Under the pieces are notes generated by a model. It was not told the DNA's origin and searched no databases. It saw only the letters and a program-made list of their open reading frames with translations. A DNA stretch of 64,000 nucleotides from Variovorax paradoxus. Lineage in GTDB: Bacteria > Pseudomonadota > Gammaproteobacteria > Burkholderiales > Burkholderiaceae_C. Positions within the stretch are counted from its first letter, which is position 1, and each line of letters begins with the position of its first letter. The stretch covers positions 4,529,001-4,593,000 of the forward strand of contig NZ_CP045644.1 in the NCBI RefSeq assembly GCF_009498455.1, given 5' to 3'. The translations under genes were made by a program, and so were the position numbers. Positions 57,577 to 64,000 of this stretch are shown piece by piece.

Positions 57577-58743
57577 ATGAGCCGGATCTCTCAAGCACAC
57601 TCCATCGAGGATCTGCGTCGACGCGCGCGCATCAGGCTGCCGCGGGGCGTGTTCGATTTCTTCGACGGCGGGGCGGAGGACGAAAACACCCTGGCGGCAA
57701 ATCGTCGAGCCTTCGAGAACGTCCGTCTGTTGCCTCATGTGCTTCGCAATGTGGCGGATCCGGATCTTTCCGCGCAGATCATCGGCATGCGGGCCGCGGC
57801 GCCTTTTGTCGTCGCGCCCATGGGAGCCGCCGGCATCGGCTGGCCGGGCGCCGATGTCGCCATCGCCAGGGCTGCGTCCCGGCTAGGCATCCCGTACGTG
57901 CTGTCGACGGCGGCGACCGCTTCGATCGAGCGCATCGCCAGCGAGGCAGGTGGGCGGCTGTGGTTCCAGTTGTACGTCTTGCGCGACCTCGCGTTCACCG
58001 AGGCACTCATGGCGCGTGCCGCCGCGGCCGGCTACGAGGCCCTTGTCTTGACGCTCGACATGGCAGTGGGCGGCAAGCGCGAGCGCGACATCCGCAATGG
58101 ATTCACGGTGCCGCTCGCGCCACGCTGGCGTACCGCTGCGGATTTCATGACGCACCCCATGTGGTGCTTGCGAATGTTGCGCCACGGTCAGCCGAGCTTC
58201 GAGAATCTTCAGGGGTTCGCCGGCAGCTCCCATGCTGGCACATCGATCGTGGCAAGGGCTGCACAGAGCCTCGACCCATCGTTCGACTGGGGGGCCCTGC
58301 AGCGTATCCGGGACAAGTGGCCAGGCAGGCTGCTCGTCAAGGGGGTCTGCCGTGCGGACGACGCGGATCGGCTGGCCACGCTTGGGCTCGATGGCCTGTG
58401 GGTGTCCAACCATGGCGGCCGTCAGCTCGACGGCAGCGTGGCTTCGGCCGAAGCCCTGCCGGATGTCGTGCATGCCGTGCGCGGCCGGATGCCAGTCCTG
58501 ATCGACTCCGGCATACGCCGTGGCGTGGATGTGGTCAAGGCGCTTGCGCTCGGCGCGCAGGCCGTTGGCATCGGGCGGGCCGCACTCTACGGGGTGGCCG
58601 CCGCGGGTCAAGCCGGTGCCGAGCGAGCCTTGATGATTCTCTCGGAAGAACTCCGACGGGCGATGCAGTTGTGCGGGACACCGACCATCGGTGACATCGA
58701 CGCGCAACTGCTGCAGGTTCAGCCTGCACGCCAACGGTCCTGA
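57577..58743 (+). CDS. FMN-dependent 2-hydroxyacid dehydrogenase (mandelate/lactate dehydrogenase family)
   Basis: A 388-residue TIM-barrel flavoenzyme. The catalytic His is H279 and the substrate Arg R282 in SNHGGRQLDG. LLVKGVCRADDA contains the expected active-site Lys, and LIDSGIRRGVDVVKALALGA binds the FMN phosphate. It oxidises an (S)-2-hydroxy acid such as mandelate or lactate to the 2-oxo acid. Aryl-glyoxylate made from a mandelate would be the substrate of the decarboxylase at 8433, so the two may form a split mandelate route. It is the last gene of the operon and converges with the Liv transporter genes. Confidence 0.92.
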   Translation: MSRISQAHSIEDLRRRARIRLPRGVFDFFDGGAEDENTLAANRRAFENVRLLPHVLRNVADPDLSAQIIGMRAAAPFVVAPMGAAGIGWPGADVAIARAASRLGIPYVLSTAATASIERIASEAGGRLWFQLYVLRDLAFTEALMARAAAAGYEALVLTLDMAVGGKRERDIRNGFTVPLAPRWRTAADFMTHPMWCLRMLRHGQPSFENLQGFAGSSHAGTSIVARAAQSLDPSFDWGALQRIRDKWPGRLLVKGVCRADDADRLATLGLDGLWVSNHGGRQLDGSVASAEALPDVVHAVRGRMPVLIDSGIRRGVDVVKALALGAQAVGIGRAALYGVAAAGQAGAERALMILSEELRRAMQLCGTPTIGDIDAQLLQVQPARQRS

Positions 58744-58904
58744 CAGTGAGCCGGCCAGGCGTCCTGTCGACCCCTCTGCACACATCGAAGCCGCTCGGCG
58801 CGGGTGTTTCACGGGTCGGCGCCGCGGTCGGCCCTCCAGGCCGATCAAGGCCAGCAGCGCCCGCCTTCGGCCCGAGCCGCGGCCTGCTCTTGCGCTGTTC
58901 GTTC

Positions 58905-59951
58905 TCAGGGTGCTTGGTGCGGCGTCGACTGCGCAGGCCTTTCCGCCTGCTTCGTAGGCCGCCTCCATGCCCCGACACGCCGCACGAGCGAACGCGCGGC
59001 AGCCGCCGCGCCGCCGGGCACCACGAACATGCAAACGATCAGCAGTCCCCCGTAGATGGCCCACGGCGCGGCCTTCGAAATGCCGCCTGCCAGATTGGGA
59101 ATGAACTGAAGGAACAGCGCGCCGACAATCGCGCCCGGAATCGATCCAAGCCCGCCGATCACGACGCCGACCATGAGCGACAGCGACAGAAATACCGTGA
59201 AGCTGTCCGGCGCGACAAATGCGACGGCAATGGCGCTCAATGCACCGGCCACGCCGGTGTAGAGGGCGCTGATGGCGAAGGCGATGCTCTTGAACATGGC
59301 AATGTCCACCCCCATCGAGACGGCCGCCACCGGCTGGTCACGGATGGCGATTAGTGCCCGGCCGATCCGACCGCGCAGCAGGTTCCACGCAACGACGAAG
59401 AGGCCGGCCGCCGTGACCAGCGCCAGGACATAGAGCCATCGATCTGGGCTCAGTGTCATTCCCAGCAGGGCGTCGACCGGCGGCGCCGGCTTGGTGAGCA
59501 CGATGCCCTGCACGCCGCCGGTCCAGGCCTCCAGGGCCTTGTGCTTGAGCAACTGCGGGAGCGCGACCGCCAATGCGAACGTCGCCAGCGCGAGGTAGTG
59601 GCCTTCCAGCTTCAGGATCGGAAGTCCGAAGAGAAAGCCCGCGACCAGACACACCGCTGCTGCCGCTGGAACCGTCATCCAGTACGAAACCTGGAACTGG
59701 TCCATGAGGATCGCGGCCACGTAGGCGCCCATCGCGAAGAAGGCGCCGTGGCCCAATGAAATCTGCCCTGTGATGCCGGTGAGCAGATTCAGGCCGAGGA
59801 TCGCGATGGCGTACACCAGCACCATCGTGGCCTGGAACAGCCGATAGTCCGTCAGAAAGACGGGCAGGCTGCAGGCGACGAGAAACACCAGGGCGGACGC
59901 GAGCGCGGCGGCTCGCGCAGGATTCTGTTGGAGGATTGCGTTCACTGTCAC
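58905..59951 (-). CDS. livM: Branched-chain amino acid-type ABC transporter permease LivM
   Basis: A 348-residue inner-membrane permease of the LivM type. It has about nine or ten helices, the GLNLLTGITGQISLGHGAFFAMGAY motif of the family near residue 55-80, and LIAIRDQPVAAVSMGVDIAMFK on the cytoplasmic coupling loop. The C-terminal 30 residues are polar. The GTG start overlaps the LivH stop (GTGA). It is the last gene of the Liv operon and converges with the FMN dehydrogenase. Transporters of this type in Burkholderiales often carry aromatic or dicarboxylic acids, not leucine. Confidence 0.93.
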   Translation of the reverse strand: MTVNAILQQNPARAAALASALVFLVACSLPVFLTDYRLFQATMVLVYAIAILGLNLLTGITGQISLGHGAFFAMGAYVAAILMDQFQVSYWMTVPAAAAVCLVAGFLFGLPILKLEGHYLALATFALAVALPQLLKHKALEAWTGGVQGIVLTKPAPPVDALLGMTLSPDRWLYVLALVTAAGLFVVAWNLLRGRIGRALIAIRDQPVAAVSMGVDIAMFKSIAFAISALYTGVAGALSAIAVAFVAPDSFTVFLSLSLMVGVVIGGLGSIPGAIVGALFLQFIPNLAGGISKAAPWAIYGGLLIVCMFVVPGGAAAAARSLVRRVGAWRRPTKQAERPAQSTPHQAP

Positions 59952-60820
59952 ACCCGCTTGACGATGACTTGGCCGAAGAGACCCGCGGGCTTCAGGAGCA
60001 GCACGCCGACGATGACAACCAGCGCAAGGGTCAGTTTGAGCTCGTCGCCTATGAGGTATGCGCCGGCCAGGTTTTCCAGGAGGCCCACGATGAAGCCGCC
60101 GACGATCGCCCCGGCCGGACTGTCGATCCCACCCAGGAGGGCGGCCGCGAAAGCGTAGATCAAGACGCCGGACATCATGTACGGGTCGAGAAACACCTTA
60201 GGCGCCACCAGCATGCCGGCAGTCGAACCGATGGCGGCCGCGAGCCCCCACCCCAGCGCCAGCATCCAGCCCACCCGGATTCCGACCAGCCGGCTCGATT
60301 CGGGGTTCTGGGCTGCCGCCCGCATCGCCAGACCCAGCGACGTGTAGCGGAAGAAGGCGAACAGCAAGCCGACCACCAACAACGTCACCGCCAGACTTCC
60401 GAGCTCGTGCCAGGAAATGAACGTCAATCCGAAAGGCGCGCTCGTCGGGAACGGACTCGGAAAGGTCTTGATCGTGTAGGTGAAGACCCAGCCGGCCACG
60501 CTGTTCAGGATAACCAGCAATCCGACCGACACCACGACCATCGAAAGCGCGGGGGCGTCCTTCAGGGGGCGGATGACTGCGCGCTCGATCACGACGCCCA
60601 TCAGGAAGGCGAGGCCGACCGTCGCGATGAATGCGAGCCAGTACGGCAGGCCCGCCGCGATGAGCACCCAAGCGAAGTAGGTCGAGAACATCGCCATCTC
60701 GCCTTGCGCGAAGTTGATGCGGCCGGTGGACTTGAAGATCATGACGAGCGCGAGCGCCAGGGTGGCGTAGATGCCGCCGTTGGACAGGCCAGAGACGATC
60801 TGGTTGACGAAGGTTTCCAT
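59948..60820 (-). CDS. livH: Branched-chain amino acid-type ABC transporter permease LivH
   Basis: A 290-residue permease starting METFVNQIVSGLSNGGIYAT, the usual LivH beginning, followed by FKSTGRINFAQGEMAMFSTY. The coupling region RAAAQNPESSRLVGI is also characteristic. It has about eight membrane helices. The ATG was chosen by family length; an in-frame extension of 39 codons overlapping livF is not supported. It forms the channel with LivM. Only 19 bases separate it from livF. Confidence 0.93.
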   Translation of the reverse strand: METFVNQIVSGLSNGGIYATLALALVMIFKSTGRINFAQGEMAMFSTYFAWVLIAAGLPYWLAFIATVGLAFLMGVVIERAVIRPLKDAPALSMVVVSVGLLVILNSVAGWVFTYTIKTFPSPFPTSAPFGLTFISWHELGSLAVTLLVVGLLFAFFRYTSLGLAMRAAAQNPESSRLVGIRVGWMLALGWGLAAAIGSTAGMLVAPKVFLDPYMMSGVLIYAFAAALLGGIDSPAGAIVGGFIVGLLENLAGAYLIGDELKLTLALVVIVGVLLLKPAGLFGQVIVKRV

Positions 60821-60839
60821 GCAGAGAAGGGTGAGGGAG

Positions 60840-61553
60840 CTATTCGCCAAGGTAGGAGCGGCGTACCGCGTCGTTGCGCTTGATCTCGTCAGCGGGTCCG
60901 GACAGGACGAGACGTCCCGTCTCGATGAGGTAGGCATGATCGGCCACGCCGAGCGCGATGGAGGCGTTCTGTTCGACGAGTAGGATGCTCACGCCTTCCT
61001 TCTCGCGGATGAGGCGCATGATCGAGAAGATCTCCTTGACCACGAGCGGGGCCAGGCCGAACGAGGGCTCGTCGAGCAGCAGGAGTTTCGGACGCAGCAT
61101 CAGCGCCCGGCCGATCGCGAGCATCTGCTGCTCGCCGCCGGAAAGGGTGCCGGCCTGCTGCTTGCGCCTCTCCTTCAGGCGCGGGAAATAGCCGAAGATG
61201 CGTTCGCGGTCTTGTGCGACCTGAAGCTTGTCGTTGCGTACGTAGCTGCCCAGCTGCAGGTTCTCCTCGGTGGTCAGGCCCGTGAAGGTGCCGCGGCCGT
61301 CGGGGACATGGGCGATCCCCCGCCGCACGATCTGTTCCGTCGAAAGCCGTCCGATGTCCTGGCCATCGAACCGGACCTCGCCCGACGTGTGGATCATCCT
61401 GCACAGGGCGCGCAGGGTCGTGGTCTTTCCGGCGCCGTTCGCACCGAGCAAGGCTACGATGGCAGCGGGCGCCACGCGCAGGCCGATGCCATGCAGCACT
61501 TCGTTGCCGCGATAGGACGCGCGCAGGCCTTCCACTTCAAGCAAGGCCGTCAT
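60840..61553 (-). CDS. livF: Liv-type ABC transporter ATPase LivF
   Basis: A 237-residue ATPase with Walker A GANGAGKTT (about residues 37-45), signature LSGGEQQ, Walker B LLLLDEP and the switch His region after ILLVEQN. Length and the HVPDGRGTFTGLTTEENL stretch fit LivF. It pairs with LivG to drive LivHM. Its start overlaps the livG stop by four bases (ATGA), so they are translationally coupled. Confidence 0.95.
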   Translation of the reverse strand: MTALLEVEGLRASYRGNEVLHGIGLRVAPAAIVALLGANGAGKTTTLRALCRMIHTSGEVRFDGQDIGRLSTEQIVRRGIAHVPDGRGTFTGLTTEENLQLGSYVRNDKLQVAQDRERIFGYFPRLKERRKQQAGTLSGGEQQMLAIGRALMLRPKLLLLDEPSFGLAPLVVKEIFSIMRLIREKEGVSILLVEQNASIALGVADHAYLIETGRLVLSGPADEIKRNDAVRRSYLGE

Positions 61554-62404
61554 GCTTCACCGCTCCCCAGGTACGCCTCGATGACATCGCGATGCCGCTG
61601 CACCTGCGCAGGCGTTCCCTCGGCGATCTTCCGTCCGAAATTCAGGGCCACGACCTTGTCTGAGACGCCCATCACGAGGCTCATGTGGTGCTCCACCAGC
61701 AGTATGGCCGTCCCGAGTTTCGAGCGCACATCCTCGATCACGCGGCGAAGGTCCTCCACCTCCTCATGATTGAGGCCTGCGGCTGGCTCATCCAATAGGA
61801 GAAGCTTCGGATCACTGGCGAGCGCGCGGCCGAGCTCGACACGCTTGCGGGTTCCGAAAGGCAAATCACCAACAAGCCGTGACAAGACCGGCCCGAGCTC
61901 GAGGAAATCCACGAGTGCCCTCGCGCGGCGCTCGGATTCGAACTCTTCCCGCCGCACGCCCGGGAGATGCAGCGCGTGCGAGAGAAAGCCTTTGCACGTG
62001 CGGCTGTGCCGCCCGACCTTGATGTTGTCGAGCACGCTCATGCTATTGAACAAGGCCAGGTTCTGGAACGTGCGACCGATGCCCAGGTGGACCATCCGGT
62101 GTCTTGGATGTTCCTCCAGGGGATGGCCGTCGAACACGATCCTGCCTTCGCCATAGGCGTAGAGTCGCGACAGGCAGTTGAAGAGCGAGGTCTTGCCCGC
62201 GCCGTTCGGCCCGATGAGGCCTAGCACCGTCTCCCGTTCCATGTTGAACGAGACGCCGTCGAGTGCGGTTATGCCCCCGAACCGGAGCGTCACGCCCTCG
62301 ACGGACAGCAGAGGGCCGTGGCGTACGGACTTGGCCGACGCGGTCGCCCCCGCCGCATCACGCGGCATCGCCAGGGCAGCCGTCGCGATCATCGCCTCGG
62401 ACAT
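61550..62404 (-). CDS. livG: Liv-type ABC transporter ATPase LivG
   Basis: A 284-residue ATPase. An N-terminal 30-residue extension precedes the core, which carries Walker A GPNGAGKTS, the family-specific GIGRTFQNLALF, signature-like LPFGTRKRVELGRAL and Walker B LLLLDEPAAGLNHEE. LivG proteins usually show LP(Y/F)G at this place instead of LSGGQ, so the signature is normal for the subgroup. The start ATG lies nine bases after the end of livK. The C-terminus matches LivG (RDVIEAYLGSG). Confidence 0.94.
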   Translation of the reverse strand: MSEAMIATAALAMPRDAAGATASAKSVRHGPLLSVEGVTLRFGGITALDGVSFNMERETVLGLIGPNGAGKTSLFNCLSRLYAYGEGRIVFDGHPLEEHPRHRMVHLGIGRTFQNLALFNSMSVLDNIKVGRHSRTCKGFLSHALHLPGVRREEFESERRARALVDFLELGPVLSRLVGDLPFGTRKRVELGRALASDPKLLLLDEPAAGLNHEEVEDLRRVIEDVRSKLGTAILLVEHHMSLVMGVSDKVVALNFGRKIAEGTPAQVQRHRDVIEAYLGSGEA

Positions 62405-62412
62405 CGTTGCCC

Positions 62413-63612
62413 TCACTTGCCCGTCTTGCCGAAAGGCACCCATGCCTTGCCGTCGAAGCGCTGCAGCTGTGCCTGCTTGATGGCCAGGTAGTCGGCGGGG
62501 GAGGTGTTGACGGCGATGCCGTCCAGCAGCATGGCGAGGTGGACATCCTTCAGGGAGGTCGCCACCTTCATCAGGTTCTCGCGCGTCAGGTTGTCCTTGC
62601 AGCGCTCGAGGAGGATCGCTGCGAGTTGGGCGGAGGTATAGGCCCAGACGGTGTTGGTGTCCGAGGGATCGCCGTCGGGGTACCACTTGGCCATGAAGGC
62701 GCGGTATTCTGCCACGTCCTTGTCCGTGCCCTGGAGAATGTTGTCCGGGTCCTTCACGACCGAAGCCGTGATGATGCCGGTGGAGATGTCGAGGCCCGCC
62801 GGCTTGAGCACGGCACCCTTGGAACTGGAGATGAAGCTGATGAAGTGCAGCGGCTTCCAGCCCAGGTCATGCACCTTCCTGATCGCCTGCGCACCGAATT
62901 TCTGCGTCGTCACGTTCAGCAGCGTGTCAGCACCCGCACCCTTGAGCGCAATGATCTGCGATTCGATGCTGGGCGCCGAAATCTCGTAGGAGGCCTCTCG
63001 AACGATCATCCTGCCGGCCTTGTCGCCGAGCTCGGCCTTGAATGCGCGCAGGAAGTCCTTGCCGAAATCGTCGTTCTGGTAGATCACGCCCACCTTCGCA
63101 TCCGGCTTGTCTCTCAGGAGGTAGCGGGCATAGCTGGTCGCCTCGACCTCGTAGCTGGGGTAGTAGCCCATCGTGTAGGGCGCATCCTTCGGATCGAGGA
63201 AACGTTTCGCACCCGTGATCAGCAGCAGACCCGGGACCTTGCGCTGATTGAGGTAGCGCTGGACCGCGGCGTTGGTGGGCGTGCCCAGCGTGCCGATGAC
63301 GGCGAAGACGTTTTCCTCTTCCACCAGTCGGCGATGGTGCTCGACCGTGCGCGGCGGGCTCAGTTCATCGTCGAGTGAGATGAACTTGATCTTGCGGCCG
63401 TTGATGCCCCCACGCGCGTTCACCATGTTGAAGTACGCGTTCATCAGCTTCCCGTTCACGGAGGCCGCCGACACGGGACCGCTGTAGGGATTCGTCTGCC
63501 CGATCTTGATCTCGGTGTCCGTCACGCCGGGGCCGTATGCCTTCTGCGCAGAGGCGATGCCACCGGCGGCGAGCAGCAATGCGGCGGCGTATGCATGGAA
63601 GATGCGCTTCAT
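62413..63612 (-). CDS. livK: Liv-type periplasmic substrate-binding protein LivK
   Basis: A 399-residue binding protein of the Leu/Ile/Val family with signal peptide MKRIFHAYAAALLLAAGGIASA. ITDTEIKIGQ-like VTDTEIKIGQTNPYSGPVSA, the YQNDDFGKDFL block and TLLNVTTQKFGAQAIR are typical. At 399 residues it is of the longer type often found in transporters for aromatic or aliphatic acids. A GGAGACTGAC ribosome site supports the start. It precedes livG by eight bases and follows an alcohol dehydrogenase gene by 16 bases, so that enzyme may act on the imported substrate. Confidence 0.94.
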   Translation of the reverse strand: MKRIFHAYAAALLLAAGGIASAQKAYGPGVTDTEIKIGQTNPYSGPVSAASVNGKLMNAYFNMVNARGGINGRKIKFISLDDELSPPRTVEHHRRLVEEENVFAVIGTLGTPTNAAVQRYLNQRKVPGLLLITGAKRFLDPKDAPYTMGYYPSYEVEATSYARYLLRDKPDAKVGVIYQNDDFGKDFLRAFKAELGDKAGRMIVREASYEISAPSIESQIIALKGAGADTLLNVTTQKFGAQAIRKVHDLGWKPLHFISFISSSKGAVLKPAGLDISTGIITASVVKDPDNILQGTDKDVAEYRAFMAKWYPDGDPSDTNTVWAYTSAQLAAILLERCKDNLTRENLMKVATSLKDVHLAMLLDGIAVNTSPADYLAIKQAQLQRFDGKAWVPFGKTGK

Positions 63613-63628
63613 GTCAGTCTCCAGGGAT

Positions 63629-64000
63629 TCAGGTGGCCGAGGGCAGCACCACGACGTTAATGAAGCCGCTGCCTGAGTCGGCGGCGGCGGCGATGGCCTC
63701 GTTGACGTCGGCGAGCGCGAAACGCTTGTGTTCCAGGCACGAGAGGTCAAGGGTGCCCGCGCCCGCCATGTCCGCCATGTCCTGCCCTTCGGAGACGGTG
63801 AACCAGCGCGAGCCGATCAAGTACGCGTTCTTGGCGAGGCCCCAGAAAGGGTCGAGGGTCAACGCCTCGGCCATGCCGCCGGGCAGGACCGTGCGCCCGC
63901 CGGTTCGCATGGCACGCATGGCGGCCATCGTGGACGCTGCGGGGCTCTTCGGGGGCAGGCAATCCACCACGATGTCTACGCCGTAGCCCTCGGTGAGACT
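63629..64000 (-). CDS. Zinc-type alcohol dehydrogenase, C-terminal part (5' end outside window)
   Basis: The minus-strand frame is open to the end of the window and encodes the C-terminal 124 residues or so of a medium-chain (zinc) alcohol dehydrogenase: GYGVDIVVDCLPP, MRTGGRTVLPGGM, then LEHKRFALADVNEAIAAAAD and a closing FINVVVLP. The catalytic and NAD-binding halves are upstream. It is followed 16 bases later by livK, so it appears to be in the same operon as the Liv transporter. It probably oxidises an alcohol or reduces a carbonyl of the transported compound. Confidence 0.85.
   Translation of the reverse strand, partial: SLTEGYGVDIVVDCLPPKSPAASTMAAMRAMRTGGRTVLPGGMAEALTLDPFWGLAKNAYLIGSRWFTVSEGQDMADMAGAGTLDLSCLEHKRFALADVNEAIAAAADSGSGFINVVVLPSAT

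Noticed and set aside
58744..58904. Possible terminator or small RNA between the converging FMN dehydrogenase and livM genes
   Set aside because: The gap is GC-rich with short complementary stretches, but no clear stem followed by T residues and no other signal was seen.
1..64000. Search for transposases, integrases, tRNA genes, CRISPR arrays or phage genes
   Set aside because: None was recognised. The inverted repeat at 45087/52205 is the only mobile-element-like signal, and it has no associated recombinase in the window.

Overview
The window is a GC-rich, gene-dense stretch of bacterial chromosome, or possibly of a megaplasmid. It almost certainly comes from a Burkholderiales betaproteobacterium, of a Variovorax, Bordetella or Achromobacter kind. 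This is inferred from eight orphan Bug/TctC-type solute receptors, many LysR regulators beside catabolic operons, and the compact operons with ATGA overlaps. No rRNA, tRNA, CRISPR array, phage gene or transposase was seen. Nearly every intact gene belongs to uptake, degradation or regulation of aromatic and organic acids.

Layout. (1) 1-876: the 3' end of a tannase/feruloyl-esterase gene. (2) 903-10061, minus strand: a seven-gene operon with a benzoylformate-decarboxylase-like enzyme, an aryl aldehyde dehydrogenase, a Bug receptor, an FAD phenol monooxygenase, a second Bug receptor, a hydroxyquinol dioxygenase fused to a Dabb domain, and maleylacetate reductase. A divergent LysR gene lies at 10146. 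Together they read as a funnel from aryl-glyoxylates through hydroxyquinol to 3-oxoadipate. (3) 11190-14341: a LysR/DoxX pair and a SnoaL-like secreted protein, among remnants of at least four dead genes. (4) 14464-27886: a LysR gene and a ten-gene plus-strand operon. It holds an SDR, a DUF1302 outer-membrane protein, an MFS transporter, a DUF1329 protein, two alpha/beta hydrolases, a two-subunit Rieske oxygenase, a YCF48-like protein and an RND/MMPL transporter. It looks like an import-and-attack system for a hydrophobic or esterified aromatic. (5) 27975-40410: four operons that appear to share one TetR operator. They contain BKACE, a thioesterase and MarR; two FAH hydrolases, a cupin and TetR; a Bug receptor and a substrate-binding-like protein; and an extradiol dioxygenase, a Rieske ferredoxin, an MFS transporter, an FAD hydroxylase and LysR. 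(6) 40546-45086: a DapA-family lyase, Bug, ornithine-cyclodeaminase-like and semialdehyde-dehydrogenase operon. (7) 45087-52240: a segment bounded by a 36-bp inverted repeat. It carries a broken cyclase gene, an IclR regulator, HMG-CoA lyase, a CaiB CoA-transferase, two Bug receptors and an SMP-30 lactonase. (8) 52416-58743: a Bug, class II aldolase, ketopantoate-reductase-like, FAD hydroxylase, Bug and FMN 2-hydroxyacid dehydrogenase operon. (9) 58905-64000, minus strand: a complete Liv-type ABC transporter behind a partial zinc alcohol dehydrogenase.

The most interesting regulatory signal is a 19-bp palindrome, of form ACGATACG-N3-CGTATCGT. It is present once in front of each of the four operons around the tetR gene and each time overlaps or abuts a putative -10 box. 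This defines a compact, testable TetR regulon for an uncharacterised meta-cleavage route. Gene functions rest on family motifs read by eye. Substrates are inferred from context and are not established.
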